A DNA stretch of 64,000 nucleotides from Variovorax fucosicus (GCF_030316825.1 NZ_JASZYU010000002.1:62001-126000), one strand, 5' to 3'. Shown: positions 42,463 to 52,018, counted from the first letter of the stretch. A program made the numbers and translations. Notes: generated by a model from the letters alone, not told the origin.

Positions 42463-43215
42463 ATGCCGTTCTCCGACTACAAGACCGCGCTGGTGACAGG
42501 TGCCTCCTCGGGCATCGGTGCCGCGGTCGTCGAGCGCTTCTGCAAGGAAGGCCTGCAGGTTCATGCACTCGCGCGCAGCGCCGACAAGCTGGCCGAGCTG
42601 GCCGCGCGCACGGGCTGCATCCCGCACGCCATCGACGTCAGCGACATCGAAGGCATCACCCGCCTGACGCAGGAAATTCCGTTCGACGTGCTGGTGAACA
42701 ACGCCGGTGTCGACCGGCCGGGCTCCATCCTCAAGGCCGACGCCGAAGGCATCGACCTGCTGGTGGACGTGAACCTGCGCGCAGTGCTGCATCTGTGCCG
42801 GCTGGTCGTCCCCGGCATGGCGGCGCGCGACCGCGGCCATGTGATCAACATCAGCTCGATCGCCGCGGCCTACAACTTTGGCGGCAACAGCACCTACCAC
42901 GCGACCAAGGCGGCCGTGAGCATGCTGTCGCGCCAGTTGCGCATCGATGTCTTCGGCAAGCGCGTGCGGGTGACCGAAATCTGCCCGGGGCGCGTCGCCA
43001 CCGACATCTTCGCCCACGTGCACGGCGACTCCGAAGAGACCTACAAGCGCTTCGTCGAGGGCTACGAACTGCCGCAGGCCGAAGACATCGCGAATGCCAT
43101 CGCCTTCGCCGTTGCCGCCCCGGTCGCGGTGAATGTGGGCCACATGGAAATCACGCCGACGCTGCAGGTGCCTGGCGGGCTGTCCACCACGCGGCCGGAA
43201 GCGCCGCAGGCCTGA
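42463..43215 (+). CDS. Short-chain dehydrogenase/reductase
   Basis: A 250-residue classical SDR. NAD(P)-binding TGASSGIG (residues 12-19), NNAGVDRPG, the active-site Ser in INISSIAA and the Tyr-x3-Lys in STYHATKAAVS are all present, followed by EICPGRVATDIF. It resembles YdfG-type dehydrogenases of hydroxy amino acids, but specificity is uncertain. It is the first gene of the third NAC-type operon, 15 bp before the first permease gene. Confidence 0.92.
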   Translation: MPFSDYKTALVTGASSGIGAAVVERFCKEGLQVHALARSADKLAELAARTGCIPHAIDVSDIEGITRLTQEIPFDVLVNNAGVDRPGSILKADAEGIDLLVDVNLRAVLHLCRLVVPGMAARDRGHVINISSIAAAYNFGGNSTYHATKAAVSMLSRQLRIDVFGKRVRVTEICPGRVATDIFAHVHGDSEETYKRFVEGYELPQAEDIANAIAFAVAAPVAVNVGHMEITPTLQVPGGLSTTRPEAPQA

Positions 43216-43230
43216 CCAGAGGAACGGGCC

Positions 43231-43932
43231 GTGAAAGACTTCGACTTGATGGCCGTCCTGCTGAAGCCGGAGTTCGGCGCCATGCTGCTGCACGGGCTCG
43301 AGATGACGCTGAAGATCGCGGCCGGCTCCTGGCTGCTTGCGATGTCCATGGCCCTCGTGCTGCTGGTCGTGCGGCTGACATCCAACCGCATCGCCGAGCG
43401 CGTGGTCGCGGCCTATGTTTCGTACCACCGCAACGTGCCGACACTGGTGCAGTTGATGCTCTGGTATTTCGGCATCTTCAGCCTGCTGCCCGAGATGCTG
43501 CAGAACTGGCTGTCAGAGCACAACGCGGAGGCGCTCCTTTCGATCGTCGCGCTCGGGCTCTGCCAGGCCGCCTACTTCAGCGAAGACATGCGCTCGGGCC
43601 TGCGCTCCATTCCGGGCGGACAGGCCGAGGCGGCACGCGCCCTCGGCCACAGCTACATCGGGTCGATGCGCCACGTGCTGCTGCCGCAGGCCGTGCGCAA
43701 CGCAGTGCCGGCGCTCGTCAACCACAGCGTGTCGCTGTTCAAGAACAGCAGCCTGGCGATGGCCATCGGCGTTGCCGAACTGACGCACGCGGTCAAGGAA
43801 GTGGAAAGCCAGAGCTTTCGCGCGTTCGAGGCCTACAGCGTGGCGACGGTGCTTTATCTGGTCTTCTCGTTGCTCATCATGGCCGCAGGCGCCTGGCTGG
43901 CCCGGCGCTACCGCATCGCCGAGGCGAGGTAA
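43231..43932 (+). CDS. Amino-acid-type ABC transporter permease 1
   Basis: A 233-residue permease starting at GTG, with AGAGGAA upstream. About five membrane segments, the HRNVPTLVQLMLWYFG entry motif and the EAA loop EAARALGHSYIGSMRHVLLP identify it as one half of a polar-amino-acid importer channel. The partner permease begins 5 bp downstream. Confidence 0.92.
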   Translation: MKDFDLMAVLLKPEFGAMLLHGLEMTLKIAAGSWLLAMSMALVLLVVRLTSNRIAERVVAAYVSYHRNVPTLVQLMLWYFGIFSLLPEMLQNWLSEHNAEALLSIVALGLCQAAYFSEDMRSGLRSIPGGQAEAARALGHSYIGSMRHVLLPQAVRNAVPALVNHSVSLFKNSSLAMAIGVAELTHAVKEVESQSFRAFEAYSVATVLYLVFSLLIMAAGAWLARRYRIAEAR

Positions 43933-43937
43933 GCACC

Positions 43938-44696
43938 ATGTTCAGCGTCTTCGAGATTCTTCGCGACAACTGGCTGCTGCTGCTGGTCGGCCAGTACCCC
44001 AGCGGCCCGCTGGGCGGCATCGTCGCCACGCTGATCCTGTCGGTGCTGGGCATCGTGCTGGCGTTCCCGTTGTCGGTGCTGCTGGCGCTGTGCCGGCTGT
44101 CGCCCTGGCGGCTGCTGCGCTGGCCGGCGACGGTGCTGGTCTACGTGGTGCGCGGCGTGCCGCTGCTGATGGTGATCCTGTGGGTCTACTTCCTCGTGCC
44201 GCTGGTCATCGGGCGCGAGGTGTCGGGCTTCACCACCATGCTGTGCACGCTGGTGATCTACGAAGGCGCCTACCTGTCGGAGGTGGTGCGCGCCGGCATC
44301 CTGGCGCTGCCCAAGGGGCAGACCGAAGCGGCACGCGCGCTTGGCCACAGCCATCTCGGCACGATGTGGTTCGTGATCCTGCCGCAGGCGCTCTACAACA
44401 TGCTGCCGAGCATGCTGAGCCAGTTCATCTCCACCATCAAGGAGACGACGCTCGGCTACGTGATCAACGTGCAGGAGCTCACCTTTGCCGCGAACCAGAT
44501 CAACAACCAGCTGCTGACCAAGCCGTTCCAGGTGTTCTTCATCCTGGCGATGACCTACTACGTCGTCTGCTTCAGCCTGACGCAGCTGGCGCAATGGCTG
44601 GAGCGGCGGATTGCCCACAAGCGGCTGGGCGTCACGCTGACCGCCCTGCCCGAGGCTGGCGCGTCGTTGCCGCCCCAGGTGGCCCCGAACCCGTAA
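43938..44696 (+). CDS. Amino-acid-type ABC transporter permease 2
   Basis: A 252-residue permease with about five membrane segments, VVRGVPLLMVILWVYF, and the EAA loop EAARALGHSHLGTMWFVILP. It ends with a C-terminal cytoplasmic tail of about 25 residues (LTALPEAGASLPP) that is longer than in its partner. It pairs with permease 1 to form the channel of the NAC-controlled importer. Confidence 0.92.
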   Translation: MFSVFEILRDNWLLLLVGQYPSGPLGGIVATLILSVLGIVLAFPLSVLLALCRLSPWRLLRWPATVLVYVVRGVPLLMVILWVYFLVPLVIGREVSGFTTMLCTLVIYEGAYLSEVVRAGILALPKGQTEAARALGHSHLGTMWFVILPQALYNMLPSMLSQFISTIKETTLGYVINVQELTFAANQINNQLLTKPFQVFFILAMTYYVVCFSLTQLAQWLERRIAHKRLGVTLTALPEAGASLPPQVAPNP

Positions 44697-44738
44697 GGCC
44701 GCGCAAGACGGCCATCGAAAACAGAAGGAGACAGAACC

Positions 44739-45527
44739 ATGACCCCCGTTTCAGACCGGGCCGCCTCACCGGCGGCCGCAGAGGATGTTCCGATGATTCT
44801 GTTTTCCAGCATCAACAAGTGGTACGGCGACTACCAGGCGCTGACCGACGTCAACGCAGAGGTGAAGAAGGGCGAGGTGGTGGTGGTTTGCGGGCCCTCG
44901 GGCTCCGGCAAGTCGACACTGATCCGCACCGTCAACCGCCTCGAGGAAATCAAGTCGGGTCAGTTGCTGTTCGACGGCCACGACATCCACGCGCCCATGA
45001 GCAGCGTGGCGCTCAACAAGCTGCGCAGCCGGATCGGCTTCGTGTTCCAGAGCTTCAACCTGTTCCCGCACCTCTCGGTGCTGGAGAACATCATGCTTTC
45101 GCCGATGCGCGTGCTGGGCGTCAAGCGTGCGGCTGCGCGCGCCAAGGCGATGCAGTTGCTCGAGCGGGTCGGCCTGGCCAACAAGGCGGGGGCTTACCCC
45201 GCGCAGCTCTCGGGTGGCCAGCAGCAGCGTGTTGCCATCGCGCGTGCGCTCGCCATGGAGCCGCCGGCCATGCTGTTCGACGAGCCCACCAGCGCGCTCG
45301 ACCCCGAAATGGTGGGCGAGGTGCTCGCGGTGATGCGCAGCCTGGCCAACGACGGCATGACCATGATGTGCGTCACGCACGAAATGAACTTCGCCCGCGA
45401 AGTCGCGGATCGCGTCTGGTTCATGGACGCCGGCCAGATCCTCGAGAAGGCCGAGCCCGAGACTTTCTTCAAGAGCCCCCAGCACCCGCGCGCGCAGCGC
45501 TTCCTTTCAGACCTGCGCGCACATTGA
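44739..45527 (+). CDS. Amino-acid-type ABC transporter ATPase
   Basis: A 262-residue ATPase: Walker [22 protein letters not shown], signature [17 protein letters not shown], Walker [16 protein letters not shown]-loop CVTHEMNFA. All catalytic motifs are canonical. AAGGAGAC precedes the ATG at 44739; an internal ATG 18 codons later is also possible. It energises import together with the two permeases. Confidence 0.93.
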   Translation: MTPVSDRAASPAAAEDVPMILFSSINKWYGDYQALTDVNAEVKKGEVVVVCGPSGSGKSTLIRTVNRLEEIKSGQLLFDGHDIHAPMSSVALNKLRSRIGFVFQSFNLFPHLSVLENIMLSPMRVLGVKRAAARAKAMQLLERVGLANKAGAYPAQLSGGQQQRVAIARALAMEPPAMLFDEPTSALDPEMVGEVLAVMRSLANDGMTMMCVTHEMNFAREVADRVWFMDAGQILEKAEPETFFKSPQHPRAQRFLSDLRAH

Positions 45528-45564
45528 GCGAAACACCCGTCCCAGTCCTTACCAGGAGTTCATC

Positions 45565-46407
45565 ATGTCGAAGAAGACCGTTTTCCGTCTCGCCGCCATC
45601 GGCTGTTGCCTTTCCGCCTTGACCGTGCTGGCCCACGCCGACCAGTGGGACGAGATCAGCCAGCGCAAGGAACTCAAGTGCGGCACCTTCGCCGACGTTC
45701 CGCCGTTCGCCGCCCCCGATCCCAAGACCCGCGAGATGGTGGGATTCGACGTCGACCTTTGCAGCGCGCTGGCCAAGCAGCTCGGCCTCACGGCCAAGGT
45801 CACGCCGCTGTCAGTCGAAGCGCGCGTGCCTGAAGTCAAGCTGGGCCGGGTCGACGTGACCGTTGCCAACCTGGCCTACACCAAGAGCCGCGGCGAGCAG
45901 ATCCAGTTCAGCGATCCGTACTACGTCGCCAAGGAAATGCTGGCCGTGAAGGCCTCGGATCCCGGCACCACGAAGGCCGATTTCAAGGGCAAGCGCCTGA
46001 GCTCGACCAAGGGTTCGACCTCGGAGCTGTCGATCAAGATGAACGGCTCCGAGCCGGTGACCTTCCAGGACACGGGCTCGGCCTTCATGGCGGTGCAGCA
46101 GAACAAGTCGATGGGGATGGTGGCCAACACCATGACCATTACCAAGCTGGTCAACCAGTCCAAGACCGAAGGCGTCCCGCTGAAGATGATCAAGGAGCCG
46201 ATGGTGCTGCAACCGATCGGCGTGGGCATGAAGAAGGACGAGCCGGTGCTGCTGGCCAAGGTCAACGCCGCCCTCATGGCGCTGGACAAGGCCGGCGAGA
46301 TCGACAAGATCTGGGCCAAGTGGCTCGGGCCGAACACCGAGTACAAGATGACGCGCGATGAAAAGGTGATGCCCCTGTCGGAGCTGAAGTTCGAACTCCT
46401 GCCGTAA
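45565..46407 (+). CDS. Amino-acid-type ABC transporter binding protein
   Basis: A 280-residue SBP_bac_3-type protein with a signal peptide (about residues 1-25, ending AHA). The mature sequence begins QWDEISQRKELKCGTFADVPPF and contains GFDVDLCSALAKQLGLTAKV and VTVANLAYTKSRGEQIQFSDPYY. AGGAG lies ahead of the ATG. The first lobe has the Arg/Asp pattern used to hold an alpha-amino-acid or a similar zwitterion. It closes the NAC-type operon, so the ligand is probably a nitrogen source, perhaps the substrate of the Pxp-like enzyme. Confidence 0.92.
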   Translation: MSKKTVFRLAAIGCCLSALTVLAHADQWDEISQRKELKCGTFADVPPFAAPDPKTREMVGFDVDLCSALAKQLGLTAKVTPLSVEARVPEVKLGRVDVTVANLAYTKSRGEQIQFSDPYYVAKEMLAVKASDPGTTKADFKGKRLSSTKGSTSELSIKMNGSEPVTFQDTGSAFMAVQQNKSMGMVANTMTITKLVNQSKTEGVPLKMIKEPMVLQPIGVGMKKDEPVLLAKVNAALMALDKAGEIDKIWAKWLGPNTEYKMTRDEKVMPLSELKFELLP

Positions 46408-46431
46408 GCGTTCGAAGTCTCCAGGGTCCGC

Positions 46432-47031
46432 TCAGGCCCGCGCCCACACCAGCATCAGGTTGTTCGCGGGCATCGGCACCGTTTCCTTCAGTTGCAGGCC
46501 GGCCCGTGCGGCCTGCAGCGTCACGTCCGCGACTCGGCGGATACCCCAGGCCGGATTCCGCGCGCGCAGGCTGGCGTCGAACTCGACATTGCCGGGCGCC
46601 GTCTCGACACCGTCCTGCAGATAAGGCCCGTACGTGACGAGTTGCCCCGTTGCAGAAAGCTGCAAATCGGCGCCCCGCATAAGCGCCGTGCAGGTCTCCC
46701 ATGGCGAGATGTGCAGCATGTTGGCGCAGAACACGGCATCGAAGGTCGTGGACACGGGCCAGGGCACGGCCATGACATCGAGCACCATGGCCGGCCGAAC
46801 GTTCGGCTGATCGGCGCACCAGGCGTCGATCGAGGGCAGGGCGGCCAGGTCGTGGTCGCTCGGCTGCCAATGCCAGTGCGGCATGGCCGCGGCGAAGTAC
46901 GCCGCATGCTGGCCGGTGCCGCTGGCGATCTCGAGCACGCTGGCTTCAGCGGGCAGCAGGCGTTTCAGCACCGCCAGAATCGGGTCGCGGTTGCGGTCGG
47001 CAGCGGGGCTGCGTTGGCGGACAATGGGCAT
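46432..47031 (-). CDS. DUF938 SAM-dependent methyltransferase-like protein
   Basis: A 199-residue DUF938 protein: SPAADRNRDPILAVLKRLLP, SAM-binding VLEIASGTGQHAAYFA, WQPSDHD, FDAVFCANMLHISPWET and LVTYGPYLQDG. These are consistent with class I methyltransferases; the methyl acceptor is not known. The start ATG 47031 fits the family N-terminus; the frame continues upstream antisense to gshA. It is divergent from gshA. Confidence 0.85.
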   Translation of the reverse strand: MPIVRQRSPAADRNRDPILAVLKRLLPAEASVLEIASGTGQHAAYFAAAMPHWHWQPSDHDLAALPSIDAWCADQPNVRPAMVLDVMAVPWPVSTTFDAVFCANMLHISPWETCTALMRGADLQLSATGQLVTYGPYLQDGVETAPGNVEFDASLRARNPAWGIRRVADVTLQAARAGLQLKETVPMPANNLMLVWARA

Positions 47032-47164
47032 GGCCCCGCACTTTAGCCCGGGCGTCCCCGGCGCGTGCCCCGGGCCGCCATCCGGCCAAAAAGCCGGCCC
47101 GAGCGGGCATTGCCGGCCCGTGCTAACTTCCAGCCCCACAAAAGAGCGAGATGGGCATAACGAT

Positions 47165-48718
47165 ATGAGCAAATTGACGGAGCGGCTGAATGCGCTCTCG
47201 CCTGCGCGGCTGAAGGGAATCCGGCGCGGGATCGAGAAAGAGAGTCTGCGGGCCCAGCCCGACGGCAAGCTTGCGCTCACGCCGCATCCGTTGGCGCTCG
47301 GCTCGGCGCTCACGCACCCGCACATCACCACCGACTTCAGCGAGTCGCAGCTCGAGCTCATCACCGGCGTGCATGTCAGCCCCGAGGCGGCGCTCGAAGA
47401 GCTGGTGCAGGTGCACCAGTTCACCTACCGTGTGCTGGCCGAGGCCGGCGAGGAGCGGCTCTGGGTGTCGAGCATGCCCTGCGGCCTGCCGACCGACGAG
47501 ACCATTCCGATCGGGCGCTACGGCTCGTCGAACGTGGGCCGCGCCAAGAGCGTCTACCGCATGGGCCTGAGCCACCGCTACGGCCGGCGCATGCAGACCA
47601 TCTCGGGCATCCACTACAACTGGTCGCTGCCAGAGGTGTCGAGCGAGCAGTACTTCGCGCTGATCCGCAACTTCCGCCGCCACGCGTTTCTGCTGCTCTA
47701 CCTGTTCGGCGCGTCGCCGGCGCTGTGTTCGAGCTTCGTGGCCGGCCGGCCGCACGAGCTGCAGCCGCTGGGCGACGGCGGCAGCATGTACATGCCGCAC
47801 GGCACCTCGTTGCGCATGGGCCGGCTCGGCTACCAGAGCGATGCGCAGGCGTCGCTGGCAGTGAGCTACAACAGCCTCGACGGCTACGGCGCCTCGCTGC
47901 AAGACGCGCTCACGCGGCCCTGGCCAGCCTACGAAGCCATCGGCATCCAGAATCTCGGCGGCGACTACAACCAGCTCGGCACCAGCCTGCTGCAGATCGA
48001 GAACGAGTTCTACGGCACCATCCGGCCCAAGCGCGTGATCTATTCGGGCGAGCGTCCGCTGCATGCGCTGCGCGAGCGCGGCGTCGAGTACGTTGAAGTG
48101 CGCCTCATGGACCTCGACCCGTTCGAGCCGGTCGGCATCACCGCGCAAACCATGCGTTTCATCGACGTGTTCCTGCTGCACTGCCTGCTGGACGACAGCC
48201 CGAACGACACGCCGCAGGAAATCGCCGACCTTGCCCACAACCAGCACCTGACCGCCGCGCGTGGCCGCGAGCCGGGGCTTCAGCTGCAGCGCGGCGGCCG
48301 CGAGATCGGCCTGGCCGACTGGGGCGCGGAACTGGTGGCGCAATTCGAGCCGATCGCCGCCGCACTCGATGCGGCCCATGGCGGCAAAGCGTACGGCGAG
48401 GCCGTGCGCGCCGCCGTGGCGGCGCTGGAAAATCCCGACACCCTGCCGTCGGCGCGCGTGCTTGCAACGATGGCCGGGGAGCACGACAACTCGTTCATCG
48501 GCTTCGTGCGCGCACAGTCGGAGCAGACGCGCCAGGCGCTGCTTGCCCTGTCGCTGGAGCCGCACCAGCTCGCGCACTTCGAGCAGATGACGCAGGACTC
48601 GATCGACGCCCAGAAGGCCATCGAAGCGGCCGACACCATGCCCTTCGAAATCTACCGCGAGCAGTACGTGTCGCCGGCCCGGCTCGGCATCCGCAGCCGC
48701 GCACCCGCCACCGTCTAG
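47165..48718 (+). CDS. gshA: Glutamate-cysteine ligase
   Basis: A 517-residue enzyme, the same length as E. coli GshA, forming gamma-glutamylcysteine, the first step of glutathione synthesis. Characteristic segments are RRGIEKESLRAQPDG, TTDFSESQLELITGV, GRYGSSNVGRAKSVYRMGLSHRYG (nucleotide/Glu site), the ISGIHYNWS box and QIENEFYGTIRPKR. Upstream, a CCGGC/GCCGG hairpin (47082-47097) lies in the 133-bp divergent gap. gamma-Glu-Cys could also be a sulfur donor for EgtB in the same cell. Confidence 0.95.
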   Translation: MSKLTERLNALSPARLKGIRRGIEKESLRAQPDGKLALTPHPLALGSALTHPHITTDFSESQLELITGVHVSPEAALEELVQVHQFTYRVLAEAGEERLWVSSMPCGLPTDETIPIGRYGSSNVGRAKSVYRMGLSHRYGRRMQTISGIHYNWSLPEVSSEQYFALIRNFRRHAFLLLYLFGASPALCSSFVAGRPHELQPLGDGGSMYMPHGTSLRMGRLGYQSDAQASLAVSYNSLDGYGASLQDALTRPWPAYEAIGIQNLGGDYNQLGTSLLQIENEFYGTIRPKRVIYSGERPLHALRERGVEYVEVRLMDLDPFEPVGITAQTMRFIDVFLLHCLLDDSPNDTPQEIADLAHNQHLTAARGREPGLQLQRGGREIGLADWGAELVAQFEPIAAALDAAHGGKAYGEAVRAAVAALENPDTLPSARVLATMAGEHDNSFIGFVRAQSEQTRQALLALSLEPHQLAHFEQMTQDSIDAQKAIEAADTMPFEIYREQYVSPARLGIRSRAPATV

Positions 48719-48726
48719 AAGGCACC

Positions 48727-49890
48727 GTGGCTGTGGCGCAAGATCTTCCTGCGCTGCCGCTGCCTCCGGGGGTGCGCTCCCGCATGGCGGACAACGGCAA
48801 CGGTCTGCAGGTGCACTGGCTCGAAGCCGGCTTCGAGCAGCCCGGCCGGCCGCTGCTGTTGTTGCTGCACGGCTTCCCCGAGCTTGCCTTCAGCTGGCGC
48901 CATCAGATGCTGCCGCTCGCCGCCGCCGGCTTCCACGTGGTGGCGCCGGACCAGCGCGGCTACGGACGCACCACCGGGTGGGATGCGCGTTACGACGGCG
49001 ACCTCGATTCGTTCCGCATGCTGAACCTGGTGCGCGACGCGCTCGGGCTGGTGTTCGCAATCGGCCACCGATCGGTGGCGGCCGTGGTCGGGCACGATTT
49101 CGGCTCGCCCGTGGCGGCATGGTGCGCGTTGCTGCGGCCGGACGTGTTCCGCTCGGTCGTGCTGATGAGCGCGCCGTTTGCCGGCCCGCCGGCGTTGCCG
49201 TTCGATACGGTGAACCGGGGGGCGCCCGCGGGTGCATCCATTGCCGGTGTGCTGGCCGATCTGGCCGCATTGCCGCGCCCGCGCAAGCACTACCAGTGGT
49301 ACTACGCCACGCCCGAGGCCAATGCCGACATGCATGGCGCGCCGCAGGGCGTGCACGATTTCCTGCGCGCGTACTACCACCACAAGAGCGCCGACTGGCC
49401 GCGCAACCAGCCCCACGTGCTCGCGGGGCTGACCGCCGCTGCGCTGGCCGAACTGCCGACCTACTACGTGATGGACGCGGCGCAGGGCATGGCCGCAACC
49501 GTCGCAGCGGAGATGCCCGGGGCCGATGCCATAGCCGCGTGCGCCTGGCTGCCCGACCCAACATTGCGCGTCTACAGCAGCGAGTACGCCCGCACCGGAT
49601 TTCAGGGTGGGTTGCAGTGGTATCGCTGCGGCACCGGCGCGCGCTTCGCGGCCGAGTTGCAGACCTTCAGCGGCAAGACGATCGATGTGCCCGCCTGCTT
49701 CATCGCCGGGCGGCAGGACTGGGGCGTCTACCAATCACCCGGCGCCTTCGAGGCGATGCAGGCCAGGGCCTGCACCGACATGCGCGCCGTGCACCTGGTC
49801 GACGGCGCCGGCCATTGGGTGCAGCAGGAGCAGCCGGAAGCCGTGAGCCGGCTGCTGCTGGACTTTGTGGCGTCTGTTACTCCGGAATGA
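48727..49890 (+). CDS. Epoxide-hydrolase-like alpha/beta hydrolase
   Basis: A 387-residue hydrolase beginning at GTG with AAGG nearby, 8 bp after gshA. HGFPELAFSWRHQ gives the oxyanion site, GHDFGSPV the nucleophile Asp124 (the sign of epoxide hydrolases and dehalogenases rather than esterases), DQRGYGRTTG the conserved loop, and GAGHWVQQEQPE the catalytic His. The lid carries several Tyr/Trp (HYQWYYATPE) that could protonate the epoxide. The substrate is unknown. Confidence 0.87.
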   Translation: MAVAQDLPALPLPPGVRSRMADNGNGLQVHWLEAGFEQPGRPLLLLLHGFPELAFSWRHQMLPLAAAGFHVVAPDQRGYGRTTGWDARYDGDLDSFRMLNLVRDALGLVFAIGHRSVAAVVGHDFGSPVAAWCALLRPDVFRSVVLMSAPFAGPPALPFDTVNRGAPAGASIAGVLADLAALPRPRKHYQWYYATPEANADMHGAPQGVHDFLRAYYHHKSADWPRNQPHVLAGLTAAALAELPTYYVMDAAQGMAATVAAEMPGADAIAACAWLPDPTLRVYSSEYARTGFQGGLQWYRCGTGARFAAELQTFSGKTIDVPACFIAGRQDWGVYQSPGAFEAMQARACTDMRAVHLVDGAGHWVQQEQPEAVSRLLLDFVASVTPE

Positions 49891-50236
49891 CATCCGCGCC
49901 CTTGCGGATCGATTCACGGTCGCGCTTGTGGTCGAGCTTGGCCAGCGTGTGCTCGAGCAGTCGCTTGAGCTTGCCCGCCGCACCGCGGAACGCCTCGTCC
50001 AGCATCGGCGCATCGTGGGTCACCGCCACGGGTTGATGGTGCGCGAGGCGCGCTTCCATGATGCATCGCTTGTCGCCGCCGCCGCTCTTGCCGGTGGTCT
50101 CGTCACTGAGGTGCACTTCGACACGCGTCACGTCTTCGATGAAGCGCGACAGGTTGTCCTTGATCTCGGCATCGGCCCAACGCTCTAGCGCTTCCTTGTT
50201 CTCGATTCCGTTGCTGGCGTTGACTTGAATTTGCAT
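49877..50236 (-). CDS. HPF/RaiA-family ribosome-associated protein
   Basis: A 119-residue protein: MQIQVNASNGIENKEALERWADAEI-type start (beta-alpha-beta), DVTRVEVHLSDETTGK, and a basic segment with KLKRLLEHTLAKLDHKRDR. It matches the sigma-54 modulation/HPF fold, which binds the 30S subunit in stationary phase. The sequence is short, without the long-HPF C-terminal dimerisation domain. It is convergent with the hydrolase gene (14-bp overlap). Confidence 0.8.
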   Translation of the reverse strand: MQIQVNASNGIENKEALERWADAEIKDNLSRFIEDVTRVEVHLSDETTGKSGGGDKRCIMEARLAHHQPVAVTHDAPMLDEAFRGAAGKLKRLLEHTLAKLDHKRDRESIRKGADVIPE

Positions 50237-50384
50237 AGAGGCAATCTCCTTGGATGTCGAACAATCGAGCCTCCATCATGAACCTCTGCGAGGGCGTAGG
50301 ACGGGCGCCTGCTCGCCGGCTCGGGGTTTGCCGTTAAATTCGGCGCCTGCCTTCAAGGCGCAACCCGACCACAAGGATTCATTC

Positions 50385-51263
50385 ATGACGCTCGATTTCA
50401 CCGGCCGCGTGGCCATCGTCACCGGCGCGGGCGGCGGACTGGGCCGCCAGCATGCACTGGCGCTCGCGGCGCGCGGTGCCAAGGTGGTGGTCAACGACCT
50501 TGCTGCCGCACAGGCCGTGGTCGACGAGATCCACGCCGCGGGCGGCGAGGCCATCGCCAATGGCGCCTCGGTCACCGACTTCGCGGCGGTGCAGGCCATG
50601 GTGCAGCAGGCCGTCGATGCGTGGGGCCGGGTCGACATCCTGGTCAACAACGCGGGCATCCTGCGCGACAAGAGCTTCGCCAAGATGGAACTGGCCGACT
50701 TCCAGCTCGTGGTGGACGTGCACCTGATGGGCGCGGTGAACTGCAGCAAGGCCGTGTGGGCACTCATGAACGAGCAGAAGTACGGCCGCATCGTGATGAC
50801 CACCTCGTCGTCGGGCCTGTACGGCAACTTCGGCCAGAGCAACTACGGCGCGGCCAAGATGGCGCTGGTGGGCCTGATGCAGACGCTCAGCATCGAAGGT
50901 GCGAAGAACGACATCCGCGTCAACTGCCTTGCGCCCACCGCGGCCACGCGCATGACCGAGGGCCTGATGTCGCAGGCCGTGCTGGATGCGCTCAAGCCCG
51001 AAGCAGTGGTGCCCGCCATGCTGGTGTTGGCCGCGCAGGATGCGCCCACGCGCACCATCCTCTGCGCGGGTGCGGGCACCTTCGAGGCCGCGCACGTCAC
51101 GCTGACCAACGGCGCCTTCATCGGCATCGGCGCTGATGCGCCCGAGCAGCTCGCGGCGCGACTGGCCGAGATCACCGACCGCACCGGCGAGCAGGTGCCG
51201 CAAAGCGGCTCGGCGCAGGGCACCAACGAAGTGGGCAAGGCGATGGCCGCCTCGGGGCGGTAG
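50385..51263 (+). CDS. SDR of the MFE-2/(3R)-hydroxyacyl-CoA dehydrogenase type
   Basis: A 292-residue SDR. The N-terminus DFTGRVAIVTGAGGGLGRQH and AARGAKVVVNDLA are characteristic of the dehydrogenase domain of peroxisomal multifunctional enzyme type 2, followed by NNAGILRDKSF and the active-site region TSSSGLYGNFGQSNYGAAK (Ser, Tyr, Lys). The long C-terminal extension after residue 240 is typical of this subgroup. A role in beta-oxidation or polyketide-like metabolism is likely. The ATG at 50385 has AAGGA upstream. Confidence 0.9.
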   Translation: MTLDFTGRVAIVTGAGGGLGRQHALALAARGAKVVVNDLAAAQAVVDEIHAAGGEAIANGASVTDFAAVQAMVQQAVDAWGRVDILVNNAGILRDKSFAKMELADFQLVVDVHLMGAVNCSKAVWALMNEQKYGRIVMTTSSSGLYGNFGQSNYGAAKMALVGLMQTLSIEGAKNDIRVNCLAPTAATRMTEGLMSQAVLDALKPEAVVPAMLVLAAQDAPTRTILCAGAGTFEAAHVTLTNGAFIGIGADAPEQLAARLAEITDRTGEQVPQSGSAQGTNEVGKAMAASGR

Positions 51264-51411
51264 CCCTGTGGCCGCGCGCGGGAGCCTCATCGACCTTCCT
51301 GTCCACTGGCGGTTGGCGGGTGCAAAGTCGTCACCGGCCTACAAAACCGGATGCGCCGGCCGCGTTAAGGTGCAGCCGTGCCGATTCGTGCATACCCCAG
51401 GAAATTCCAAC

Positions 51412-51633
51412 ATGAAAAAGACCCTGCTCGCACTCGCCGCCTGTGTTCTGGCCGGCGCCGCCATGGCGCAACCGATGCGCCCGCCGCCGCCGCCCCAGGG
51501 CCCCGGCGTGGACCGTCCGCACGTGGATCGCCGCGGCCATGCGCAGCGGCGCCATCAACCGCGCAAGGTATGGGTGCCGGCGCACCGTGTCGGCATGCGT
51601 CGCGTGCCTGGCCACTACGTCTGGCGTCGTTGA
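51412..51633 (+). CDS. Small exported Pro/Arg/His-rich protein
   Basis: A 73-residue protein: signal peptide of about 19 residues (ending AMA), then a proline run and a mature part dominated by Arg, His and Val (KVWVPAHRVGMRRVPGHYVW). No family is recognised; the VWVPAHR and GHYVW pattern looks like a conserved short motif of basic periplasmic peptides. It lies 148 bp after the SDR and 27 bp before a proline-rich lipoprotein. Presence of a good signal peptide supports it being real. Confidence 0.65.
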   Translation: MKKTLLALAACVLAGAAMAQPMRPPPPPQGPGVDRPHVDRRGHAQRRHQPRKVWVPAHRVGMRRVPGHYVWRR

Positions 51634-51660
51634 AGCAGGCGTGAAAGGGGGCGTGGCGTC

Positions 51661-52008
51661 ATGAACATCCGGCATCTGTCCGCAGCCCTCCTGGCCTGCG
51701 CCGTACTGCAGGCGTGCACTACTGCAGCACCGCCGGCCGCGCCGCCGCCGCCATCGCCTCCGCCCGTGGCGCAGCCTGCGTCACCACCGCCCGTGCCGAT
51801 GCCACCACCACCGCCGGAGGTTGCGCCACCATCGCCGCCAGCGGCCGAGGCGCCGCGCGATCCTTTGGTGGATCCGCGCGGGCTGTGCGACGGCCGGGCC
51901 GAAGGGGCACGCGTGCAGATGACGGGCCCGCGCGGCGAGACGATCGCCGGCGTGTGCCGTCGTGGCGCCAACGGCTGGCTGCAGTTCAACCCGGAGCCGC
52001 GCCGCTGA
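51661..52008 (+). CDS. Proline-rich lipoprotein
   Basis: A 115-residue lipoprotein (LQAC, Cys19) with a long Pro/Ala-rich linker (about residues 24-66, many PPP), which could span peptidoglycan, and a small C-terminal domain with two cysteines (RGLCDGRAEG and AGVCRRGANG) that may form a disulfide. The end LQFNPEPRR is conserved-looking. Function is unknown. It is transcribed in the same direction as the preceding small exported protein. Confidence 0.72.
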   Translation: MNIRHLSAALLACAVLQACTTAAPPAAPPPPSPPPVAQPASPPPVPMPPPPPEVAPPSPPAAEAPRDPLVDPRGLCDGRAEGARVQMTGPRGETIAGVCRRGANGWLQFNPEPRR

Positions 52009-52018
52009 AATCGATCGG

